Below, in pieces: positions 18,709 through 27,763 of a DNA stretch of 64,000 bases; position 1 is the first letter of the stretch, and every line of letters begins with the position of its first letter. The notes beneath the pieces are model-generated. The model was given only the letters and a program-made list of their open reading frames with translations. It was not told the DNA's origin and made no database searches. Where the stretch lies: positions 1,116,001-1,180,000 of the forward strand of contig CAWECP010000012.1 of NCBI GenBank assembly GCA_963807675.1, written 5' to 3'. Made by a program: the position numbers and the translations under genes. This DNA comes from Bog-473 sp963807675. GTDB lineage: Bacteria > Actinomycetota > Acidimicrobiia > Acidimicrobiales > RAAP-2.

Positions 18709-18962
18709 AGCGGATTGCGCATCAACAGGAGCCCCCGCTCGAGCGCCGGGGTGCCCTCGGCCAGTAGGCACCGTCCCACGGCCAGACCCGGGAGCTCCGC
18801 ACGGCCCATGAAGCGCAGGACGATGGCGCCGGTTCCATCACTGAGCTCGACATCGGTTCGGACCCATGGCAGCCGGTAGGAGACGATCGAGACGACCTTC
18901 CCGCGCACTACGGCACGCTGCCGGAGCACCAGCGCCGCGATGGCGGTTGCGCTGGCCTCCAC
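18684..18962 (-). CDS. Small OB-fold nucleic-acid-binding-like protein
   Basis: A 92-aa protein from GTG 18962, whose first base is the last base of the kdpC stop (TAGTG overlap). The pattern VVRGKVVSIVSYRLPWVRTD, then VELSDGTGAIVLRFMGR and LLAEGTPAL, is typical of a five-strand OB fold of the RecG-wedge/tRNA-anticodon class. Family members bind single-stranded nucleic acid, but isolated 90-aa forms are poorly characterised. It is the last gene of the kdp operon and its 3' end overlaps kdpE on the other strand by 25 bases. Its link to potassium transport is unexplained. Confidence 0.75.
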   Translation of the reverse strand: MEASATAIAALVLRQRAVVRGKVVSIVSYRLPWVRTDVELSDGTGAIVLRFMGRAELPGLAVGRCLLAEGTPALERGLLLMRNPLYSFVGAR

Positions 18963-19648
18963 TACTTGAGCTTGGCCAGCGCCTCGTTGAGCTGCAGCAC
19001 GTCGATGTACGAAGTACCAAGGAAACCGAGCTGGGCTCCCTGCGTCTGGCTGGTGACGAGACGCCTGAGCACCGAGGGGGAGAGACCGGTGGCCTTGGAG
19101 ACCATCGGGATCTGGACCAGGGCGTCCTGCTGGCTGATGTCGGGGTCGTACCCGCTGCCCGACGTCGTGACCAGGTCGGGGGTCGGGTTGACACCCCGGG
19201 CGTGCCAATAGCCCACCAGGCACTGGGTGTATTGCAGCAGCTCTTTGGACCGCGGGCCGAGGCTGGTCCCTCCCGATTCGCCGGGGATGTCGTTGATCGG
19301 CTTGGAGGACGCCGTGGGGAAGGAACAGGCGACCTTGGTGCTCTGGGTCAGGCCGTTGGCGTAGAGCGGGTCGTCCCCAGGCTTCTCGGCGGGGTTGAAC
19401 GTGGCGGTGGCGTAGGGCCCGAGGGCGTCGGGGCGGCCCTGGAACACGCAGCTGCCCAAGGGGTGTCCTGGGCATTTCGCGATGGACCAGTTCTGCCCGA
19501 TTGCGGTCGACCCGTTGGCACTGAGCGACCCGTCGGCCTGGTGCTTGAAGAGCACCTGGGCGACACCGGTGCCGATGAAGGCGTAAGCGAAGGTCAGGAC
19601 GAGTACGACCACAGCGAGGATGACGGCGCGGCGTAGGTGGGCGAGCAT
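18962..19648 (-). CDS. kdpC: Potassium-transporting ATPase subunit C
   Basis: A 228-aa KdpC with one N-terminal membrane helix (about residues 8-30) and an extracytosolic domain. It includes the conserved SGSGYDPDIS and the C-terminal LQLNEALAKL. KdpC stabilises the KdpB-KdpA complex. It is somewhat longer than the 190-aa Escherichia coli protein because of an insertion with extra Cys (KCPGHPLGSC, VACSF), which could form disulphides outside the cell. It starts 13 bases after kdpB, and its TAG overlaps the next start. Confidence 0.93.
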   Translation of the reverse strand: MLAHLRRAVILAVVVLVLTFAYAFIGTGVAQVLFKHQADGSLSANGSTAIGQNWSIAKCPGHPLGSCVFQGRPDALGPYATATFNPAEKPGDDPLYANGLTQSTKVACSFPTASSKPINDIPGESGGTSLGPRSKELLQYTQCLVGYWHARGVNPTPDLVTTSGSGYDPDISQQDALVQIPMVSKATGLSPSVLRRLVTSQTQGAQLGFLGTSYIDVLQLNEALAKLK

Positions 19649-19661
19649 CAGATGGTCTCCA

Positions 19662-21725
<2,064 letters not shown>

Positions 21726-21756
21726 CGTCAAGAGAAGAGCTTTCCGAAGCTGGTCA

Positions 21757-23442
21757 TTAGAAGAACCCGTGGCTGAGCTGCTCGACGATCGGGCCGAGAG
21801 CGAGGGCGGGGAAGAAGGTCAGGCCACCGATGATGACGATGACCCCGACGGTGAGACCCACGAACATGGAGTTGTCGGTGCGGAAGGTGCCGAGGCCCTC
21901 GGCCACCACGGGCTTGGCCGCCAGCACGCCGCCGATGGCCAGGGCCGGAATCATGATGCCGATCCTGCCGATCAACATGTCGATGCCGCCGATGACGTTG
22001 TAGAAGGTGGTGTTGCCCGTCAACCCGTCAAAGGCCGATCCGTTGTTGTTGCCCTGCGAGGTCAGCCCGTAGAGGATCTCGGTGAACCCGTGCGGCCCGG
22101 AGTTGAGGGGACCGGCGCGGCCGGCGTGGATCGACACGGCGATGGCGGTGAAGACCAGCACGATCAACGGCATGACGAGGGCCCCGAGACCCGCGAGTTT
22201 TATCTCCTTGGCCTGTATCTTCTTGCCCAGGTACTCCGGTGTTCGCCCGATCATGAGGCCACCGATGAACACGGCGATGAGGGCGTAGATGAGAATGGTG
22301 TAGAGACCGCTGCCGGTGCCACCCGGCGTCACCTCGCCCAGCATCATCCCGCTGATGAGGAAAAACCCTCCCATCGGGGTCCATTGGTCGTAGGAGGAAC
22401 TGGCCGAGCCGGTTGAAGTGCTTGTTGAAGACACCCCGAAGAGGGCGCTCGTCGTGTCGCCGAAACGCACCTCCTTGCCCTCGGTGTTGCCCACGGTGGA
22501 ATGGACACCCGCCGCGGCGACGGCCGGGTTGTTCTGGTGCTCGTAGTATGCGGCGCCGCCTACCCAAACCCCGAAAAGGATCACCATGGCCGCCAGGAGG
22601 GCGGCGCCGTGGCGGATGCTCCCGACCATCTTGCCGAAGGTGTAGGTCAAGGAGAACGGGATGCACAGCAGGAGGAACATGTACATGAAGCTGGTGAACC
22701 CAGTCGGGTCCTCGAAGGCAGTGGCCTGGTTGGCGTTGAGGAACCCACCGCCGTTGTTGCCGAGCTGCATGATCGACTGCATGAAGCCGATTGGACCTCG
22801 GGCGATGACCTGGGTGACGCCGTTGAGGTAGTCATGGATGGTCACGGTCCCGGCCAGCGTCTGCACCGCACCCTGTCCGACGATCACGATCCCGAAGATG
22901 AACGCGACGGGGAAGAAGATGTAGAGCAGAGCGCGGGTCATGTCGACCCAGAAGTTCCCGATGGTTGGGGAGTTGCGCCGGGAGAAGCCCCGGACCATCG
23001 CGATGGCCACCGCGATGCCGATGGCCGGGCTCGCGAACTGCTCGAAGGTCAGCGCACCGATCTGGGAGAAGTACGACATCGTCGTCTCGCCGCCGTAGTT
23101 CTGCCAGTTGGTGTTCGTCATGAACGAGACGGCGGTGTTGAAACTCAGGGCCTGGGGCACGGCACCCAGGTGCTGGGGGTTGAGCGGCAATGACCCCTGG
23201 ATCCGGACGATCAGATAGGTCACGCCCACGCAAACCCCGGAGAAGATGACCATGGAGGCGGCGTAGCGCTTCCAGTTCTGCTCTCTCTCCGGACTGGTCC
23301 CCAATAACCGGTAGACCGGGCGCTCCGCCCAACCCAGGAAGTGCACCCGCCCGTCGAAGACGGCGGCCATGTAGGAGCCCAAGTAACGCCAGGCCAGCGC
23401 CAGGCAGACTACGAGTGCGATGATCGTCCAGGTGAAGCCCAC
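21757..23442 (-). CDS. kdpA: Potassium-transporting ATPase subunit A (K+ channel-like)
   Basis: A 561-aa polytopic membrane protein close to the 557 aa of the Escherichia coli subunit. Selectivity-filter segments of the four pseudo-repeats are visible: TNTNWQNYGGE, GNNGGGFLNANQ, the SYDQWTPMGGFF region and GNNNGSAFDGL. It selects K+ and passes it to the KdpB tunnel. It starts with GTG 23442, one base after the kdpF stop. It has about ten membrane spans, as in the family. Confidence 0.95.
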   Translation of the reverse strand: MGFTWTIIALVVCLALAWRYLGSYMAAVFDGRVHFLGWAERPVYRLLGTSPEREQNWKRYAASMVIFSGVCVGVTYLIVRIQGSLPLNPQHLGAVPQALSFNTAVSFMTNTNWQNYGGETTMSYFSQIGALTFEQFASPAIGIAVAIAMVRGFSRRNSPTIGNFWVDMTRALLYIFFPVAFIFGIVIVGQGAVQTLAGTVTIHDYLNGVTQVIARGPIGFMQSIMQLGNNGGGFLNANQATAFEDPTGFTSFMYMFLLLCIPFSLTYTFGKMVGSIRHGAALLAAMVILFGVWVGGAAYYEHQNNPAVAAAGVHSTVGNTEGKEVRFGDTTSALFGVSSTSTSTGSASSSYDQWTPMGGFFLISGMMLGEVTPGGTGSGLYTILIYALIAVFIGGLMIGRTPEYLGKKIQAKEIKLAGLGALVMPLIVLVFTAIAVSIHAGRAGPLNSGPHGFTEILYGLTSQGNNNGSAFDGLTGNTTFYNVIGGIDMLIGRIGIMIPALAIGGVLAAKPVVAEGLGTFRTDNSMFVGLTVGVIVIIGGLTFFPALALGPIVEQLSHGFF

Positions 23443-23443
23443 C

Positions 23444-23533
23444 TCAGAACTTCTCGGGCTTGAACATGGCGACGCCCAGGTAGAGGAACATCACGATGGA
23501 CAGTGCGAGAAGGAGTCCCTGGGTCCAGGTCAT
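23444..23533 (-). CDS. kdpF: KdpF, small membrane subunit
   Basis: A 29-aa single-span peptide (ATG 23533, TGA 23446-23444). It opens with MTWTQGLLLALS and closes with a basic/aromatic tail (MFKPEKF). KdpF in other bacteria is a 25-30 aa helix that stabilises the KdpABC complex. Its start overlaps the stop of the preceding 27-aa gene as ATGA, and kdpA starts one base after its stop, so all three are probably translated in a coupled way. Confidence 0.85.
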   Translation of the reverse strand: MTWTQGLLLALSIVMFLYLGVAMFKPEKF

Positions 23534-23613
23534 ACCCGGTCCAGGGCCCAGATGAGACCGAGGAACGCCGCCACGAAGCCTACGATCCCCAGTACTGCCA
23601 GGAAGTCAGCCAT
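23530..23613 (-). CDS. Tiny membrane peptide at the head of the kdp operon
   Basis: A 27-aa reading frame from ATG 23613 (or 30 aa from the in-frame ATG 23622) to TGA 23532-23530. The composition is almost entirely hydrophobic in the middle (FLAVLGIVGFVAAFLGLIW) with an acidic residue after the start and an ALDRV end, so one membrane helix is likely. Its last bases overlap the kdpF start (ATGA). Similar unnamed peptides precede kdpF in other actinomycetes as far as I recall, but I cannot name a family. It may be an extra KdpF-like subunit. Confidence 0.65.
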   Translation of the reverse strand: MADFLAVLGIVGFVAAFLGLIWALDRV

Positions 23614-23648
23614 AAGGCCCATGCTGGTGGCGGGTATGTGAACCCGAT

Positions 23649-23685
23649 GTCAACGCGGCGGCGGCGTGCGTCAACAGAATGTCAA
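23649..23685 (-). promoter_or_regulatory. Candidate KdpE/OmpR-type direct repeats upstream of the kdp operon
   Basis: Three copies of GTCAA (TTGAC on the operon strand) start at 23649, 23670 and 23681. The spacings are 21 and 11 bases, i.e. about two turns and one turn of DNA. OmpR/PhoB-family regulators bind direct repeats at an 11-base period. The site lies 36-72 bases before the first small gene of the kdp operon and also between it and the divergent SDR gene. Confidence 0.4.
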
Positions 23686-23744
23686 TACCCGCCTAGCGCC
23701 AGCTGTGCCTAAGGTGAACACGGTGACGCAGTGAAAGAAGGTGG

Positions 23745-24557
23745 ATGATGGGATTGGACCTGCAGGGATGCCGGACGCTGGTGACTGGGGCCTCTTCGGG
23801 CATCGGGGCCGGGTTGGCCGAGGCCCTGGCCGAGCGCGGCGCGATCGTCGGCATCTGCGCCCGCCGGGCGGAGCTGCTGTCCGAGGTCATCGGCCGCTGC
23901 ATGGAGCACTCCCCCGACAGCCGCATGTGGGTGGTCAACTTGGCCGACCCCGACGCCGTCGACCGGCTGGCCGTCGACGTCATGGACGCCTTCGGCGGCG
24001 TGGACCTTTTGGTCAACAACGCCGGCATCCCCAAGCGGCGGCACGTGACGGCGCTCGACATCGACACCATCACCGCAGTGATGCACGTCAATTACCTCTC
24101 CCCTATGCGCCTCACCATGGACCTGCTGCCGCAGATGCTGGCCAGGGGATCGGGCACGATCGTGAACATCTCGTCCATCGCGGCCACCCTGAGCGCGCCC
24201 GGGGAGGCGGCCTACGACGCCTCGAAGGCGGCGCTCACCGCGTTCTCCGAGGCCATGGCGGTGGACCTGTGGGACACGGGGGTGAAGGTGATGGTGGTCT
24301 ACCCCGCCGTCATCGACACCGAGCTGTTCAGCCTGCCCGACAACGACGTCCCGGATCTGCCGGTGCAGGCCGAGCCGGTGTCGGTGTGCGTGGACGCCAT
24401 TCTCGCCGGGCTCGAATCCGGCGCGGCCCAGGTCTACGTGCCGCAGTACTTCCACGACATCGCGGCCGGCAAGGCGCAGGATGTCGGCGCCTTCCTGGAG
24501 GGGACGGCCTCGTACCTGCGAGAACAGAGGAAGAAGAAGGAAGAGCAGCAGGCCTGA
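23745..24557 (+). CDS. Short-chain dehydrogenase/reductase
   Basis: A 270-aa classical SDR. It has the cofactor motif TGASSGIG near the N-terminus, NNAG (VNNAGIP), the catalytic Ser in NISSIAA, and Tyr/Lys in YDASK. The C-terminus ends in a charged Lys/Glu-rich tail. It oxidises or reduces an alcohol/ketone with NAD(P)(H). The ARRAELL after the second strand has an Arg that usually marks NADP preference. Start ATG 23745 follows AAGGTGG; ATG 23748 is equally possible. It lies 16 bases before a serine hydrolase gene and is probably cotranscribed with it. Confidence 0.92.
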   Translation: MMGLDLQGCRTLVTGASSGIGAGLAEALAERGAIVGICARRAELLSEVIGRCMEHSPDSRMWVVNLADPDAVDRLAVDVMDAFGGVDLLVNNAGIPKRRHVTALDIDTITAVMHVNYLSPMRLTMDLLPQMLARGSGTIVNISSIAATLSAPGEAAYDASKAALTAFSEAMAVDLWDTGVKVMVVYPAVIDTELFSLPDNDVPDLPVQAEPVSVCVDAILAGLESGAAQVYVPQYFHDIAAGKAQDVGAFLEGTASYLREQRKKKEEQQA

Positions 24558-24573
24558 GAGAGGCGGTGCCCAC

Positions 24574-25800
24574 GTGCCCATGAAGATCGAGCCCGACGCG
24601 GCCGGAATGAGTGAGGCGCGCCTCGAGCGCATCACCGAGCATTTCGCCACCACCTATGTCGACACCGGCAAGATCGCCGGCTGCCAGATCACCGTGGTGC
24701 GCGGCGGGCACGTCGCCTACCACCGCTCGCTCGGCCTGATGGATCGGGAACGGGACATCCCGATGGCGGACGACACCATCTTCCGCATTTTCTCCATGAC
24801 CAAGCCCATCGCGTCGGTGGCACTCATGCAGCTCTACGAGAAGGGCAAGTTCCAGCTGCTCGACCCGGTGCGCCGCTACATACCGGAGTGGAGCACCCAA
24901 CAGGTGGGAGAGGTGGACGACGCCGGCAACGTCACCCTGGTCAAGCCGGACCGGCCCATGAACATGCGCGACGTGCTCATGCACACGACAGGCCTGCCCG
25001 GCGCTCTGTTCCCGGGCAACCCGATCGACGCCGCCTTCGCCGAGGCCCGCCAGGCGCAGGGGACGGGGCAGACGCTCGAGAGCGTGACGACGCTGCTGGC
25101 CCAGCACCCCCTCAAGTTCCACCCCGGAACGCACTGGAACTACGGGCTCTCGACGGACATCGTGGGTCGTTTGGTCGAGATCCTCTCCGGATTGCGCTTC
25201 GACGAGTACTTGGCCCGCGAGGTCTTCGAGCCCCTGGCCATGGTCGACACCGGCTTCTACGTCCCCGAGCCGCAGCTGCCCCGGCTGGCCGCGCTCTACC
25301 AATACCGCCCGGCGAACACGCCCAAGTTGCTCGAGGAGGGACCCTTCGGCATCCGGGTCACGGCACCCCCTACCTATCTGTCCGGCGCCGGCGGGCTGGT
25401 CTCGACCACCCACGACTACGTTGCCTTCTGCCAGATGCTGGAGAACGGGGGGCAGCTGGACGGGCGGCGGGTCCTCGGGCGCAAGACGATCGAGCTGATG
25501 ACACGCAACCACCTGCCCGGGGGTGCCACCCTGCAGGACCTTGCCGTCGGCGGCTTCGGCGAGGCCAACTTCGAGGGCGTCGGCTTCGGGCTCGGCTTCG
25601 CCGTCGGGTTGGGCCCGGCGGCGACGGCCATGGCGGGCTCGGCCGGCGAGTACTACTGGGGCGGGGCGGCCAGCACCGCCTTCTGGATCGACCCGGTGGA
25701 GGACCTCTTCGTCGTGTTCATGACCCAGCTCTTCCCCTCAGCGGCCTACCCGTTCCGGGCCCAACTGCGAGCACTCGTCTACCAGGCCCTCGACGACTGA
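24574..25800 (+). CDS. Class C beta-lactamase-family serine hydrolase
   Basis: A 408-aa penicillin-binding-protein-like hydrolase. The nucleophile motif is S-x-x-K (FSMTKP) and the second motif is the Tyr in HWNYGLS. A Gly-rich beta-strand motif near the end (YYWGGAAST) takes the place of the KTG motif. No signal peptide is seen, so this is an esterase or amidase of the EstB/LovD type rather than a secreted lactamase. GTG 24574 and ATG 24580 are both plausible starts. Its stop overlaps the next start as TGATG, suggesting coupling to the agmatinase-like gene. Confidence 0.9.
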   Translation: MPMKIEPDAAGMSEARLERITEHFATTYVDTGKIAGCQITVVRGGHVAYHRSLGLMDRERDIPMADDTIFRIFSMTKPIASVALMQLYEKGKFQLLDPVRRYIPEWSTQQVGEVDDAGNVTLVKPDRPMNMRDVLMHTTGLPGALFPGNPIDAAFAEARQAQGTGQTLESVTTLLAQHPLKFHPGTHWNYGLSTDIVGRLVEILSGLRFDEYLAREVFEPLAMVDTGFYVPEPQLPRLAALYQYRPANTPKLLEEGPFGIRVTAPPTYLSGAGGLVSTTHDYVAFCQMLENGGQLDGRRVLGRKTIELMTRNHLPGGATLQDLAVGGFGEANFEGVGFGLGFAVGLGPAATAMAGSAGEYYWGGAASTAFWIDPVEDLFVVFMTQLFPSAAYPFRAQLRALVYQALDD

Positions 25801-26762
25801 TGGCCGAGGGCGAGAAGTCGGTCCCCGTCGGACCGGCCGACGCCAGCGTCCAGCCCCGCTTCGCCGGCCTGGCCACCTTCGCCCGGCTGCCCGAGGCGGC
25901 GCAGGTGCCGGCCTGGGACATCGCCGTCGTCGGGGTGCCGTTCGACGGCGGGACGAGCTACCGGCCCGGCGCGCGCTTCGGCCCGGCCGCCGTGCGCCAG
26001 GCCTCCCGGTTGCTGCGCCCCTACCACCCGGCGGCCGACGCGCTCCCGTTCGAACTGGCCCAGGTGGTCGACGCCGGCGACATCGCCTGCACGCCCTTCA
26101 GCCCGGAGGAGGCCGTGGCCCAAATTCAGGCAGGAGCGGAAGAGCTGCTGGCGGCCGGGGGGCACTTGGTGGCGGTCGGGGGTGACCACACCATCGCGCT
26201 GCCGCTGCTACGCGCCACGGCCGGGCGGCACGGCCCACTCGCCCTGGTGCACTTCGACGCGCACCTCGACACCTGGGACAGCTACTTCGGGCAGCGCTAC
26301 ACCCACGGGACGCCCTTCCGCCGGGCCTGGGAGGAGGGCCTGCTGCGGCGGGACCGCAGCGTCCACGTCGGCCTGCGCGGTCCGTTGTACGCGGTGAGCG
26401 ACCTGACCGACGACGCCGGCATGGGGTTCACGCAGGTGACGACGGACGAGGTGGCCGAGCTCGGCGTCGCCGCCGTGATGGCCGGTGTGCTGGACCGTGT
26501 AGGCGACGCACCGGTCTACGTGTCGGTCGACATCGACGTCCTCGACCCGGCCCACGCTCCGGGGACGGGTACGCCCGAGGCGGGCGGACTGACGAGCCGG
26601 GAACTGCTGAGCCTGTTGCGGGGCCTGAAGCCGGCGGCCGTGGTGGGCGGCGACGTGGTCGAGGTGTCGCCCGCCTACGACCACGCCGAGATCACCGCCA
26701 TAGCGGCGTCGCACGTCCTCTACGAGCTGGTGACGTTGCTGGCGCAGGGCCGACTCTCGTGA
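25800..26762 (+). CDS. Agmatinase/arginase-family ureohydrolase
   Basis: A 320-aa metal-dependent hydrolase with the full set of manganese ligands: His in GGDHT, Asp-x-His-x-Asp in FDAHLDTWD, and Asp-x-Asp in SVDIDVLDPAHAPGTGTPE. The family removes urea from agmatine, guanidinobutyrate or related guanidines. The sequence TPEAGGL and the loop before it look more like agmatinase/guanidinobutyrase than arginase. It starts at ATG 25800 inside the stop of the preceding gene. The next gene downstream is nitrilase-fold, which would fit polyamine-type metabolism, but that protein looks inactive. Confidence 0.92.
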   Translation: MAEGEKSVPVGPADASVQPRFAGLATFARLPEAAQVPAWDIAVVGVPFDGGTSYRPGARFGPAAVRQASRLLRPYHPAADALPFELAQVVDAGDIACTPFSPEEAVAQIQAGAEELLAAGGHLVAVGGDHTIALPLLRATAGRHGPLALVHFDAHLDTWDSYFGQRYTHGTPFRRAWEEGLLRRDRSVHVGLRGPLYAVSDLTDDAGMGFTQVTTDEVAELGVAAVMAGVLDRVGDAPVYVSVDIDVLDPAHAPGTGTPEAGGLTSRELLSLLRGLKPAAVVGGDVVEVSPAYDHAEITAIAASHVLYELVTLLAQGRLS

Positions 26763-26876
26763 GCGGGCAGCGCTCGTAACACGCCATTCACAGCGGAGAA
26801 ACGCTCCCTGAACGTTGCCGCCGTAGCGTGCGGAGCACGAGGGCGACGTCGAGGAGCGCGTGAATCTGGTGGGGAC

Positions 26877-27737
26877 GTGAAGCGGGACCTGCTGGTGGGG
26901 GTGGCCCAGTGGCTCCCGGCCCCGGGCGAGCCCAAGCAGAACCTGTCGGTGGCCCTGGGAATGGTCGAGACCGCCGCCGCCCGCGGCGTGGACCTCCTCG
27001 TGCTGCCCGAGCTGTGGTCGTGCGGCTACGACCCCGAGACGCTGGGTGGCGACGCGCGGCGCGACGCCGAGCCGCTCGCCGGGCCGCGCACCCAGCGCCT
27101 GGCCGACGCGGCGCGGGCCCACGGCGTCTACCTGGCGGCGGGGAGCGTGCCCGAGCTCGGACCCGACGGGCTGATCCACGACACCGCCCTCGTCCTCAGC
27201 GCGCAGGGGGATCTGGTGGCCTGGCACCGCAAAGCGCACCTCTACCCGCCGACGCTCGAGCCCAGTGTGTTCACCCCCGGTGATCGGCTGACGACGTTCG
27301 ACGACCCCACGCTCGGAACGGTGGGCCTCGTCGTCGGCTTCGATGGCGACTTCCCCGAGGTGGCACGGGCCCTGGCGCTGCGCGGGGCCCGGCTGGTGTT
27401 GGCCCCGTGCGCCTACGAGGTGGAGGGCGCGGCGGCCTGGGACCTGCTGCACCCCGCCCTGGCGCTGACCAACAGCCAGTGGTGGGTGCAGGCCAACCAG
27501 GCCGGGTCGCACTCGACGTCGACGCTGCTGGGATCCAGCCGCATCATCGCCCCGACCGGGACGGTGGTCGAGCAGGCCAGCGCCGCAGTACCGGGCCGAG
27601 CCAGCCCGGCCGAGCTCCTCGTGCACCGGATCGACCTGCATCTGGCCTACAAGCGCGAAGGCCTGGGCGCGCTGTTGGAGGACGAGCGCCGGCCGGCCCT
27701 CTACGGCGGGCTCTTCCAGGAGGCGCCGACGGTGTAG
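26877..27737 (+). CDS. Carbon-nitrogen hydrolase (nitrilase) fold protein lacking the catalytic Cys
   Basis: A 286-aa member of the nitrilase superfamily from GTG 26877. Two residues of the triad are clear: Glu in LPELWSCGY and Lys in WHRKAHLYPP. The third should be Cys in the C-[FY]-D-x-x-FPE strand, but the sequence reads VVGFDGDFPE. Gly154 (GGC at 27336-27338) is where TGC or TGT is expected. The rest of the fold, including the oligomer-forming C-terminal part, is intact. Without the nucleophile it should not hydrolyse amides, unless Gly is a base error. It lies downstream of the agmatinase-like gene. Confidence 0.88.
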   Translation: MKRDLLVGVAQWLPAPGEPKQNLSVALGMVETAAARGVDLLVLPELWSCGYDPETLGGDARRDAEPLAGPRTQRLADAARAHGVYLAAGSVPELGPDGLIHDTALVLSAQGDLVAWHRKAHLYPPTLEPSVFTPGDRLTTFDDPTLGTVGLVVGFDGDFPEVARALALRGARLVLAPCAYEVEGAAAWDLLHPALALTNSQWWVQANQAGSHSTSTLLGSSRIIAPTGTVVEQASAAVPGRASPAELLVHRIDLHLAYKREGLGALLEDERRPALYGGLFQEAPTV

Positions 27738-27763
27738 ACGGCGGGCCGGGCCACGCGAGCGCC

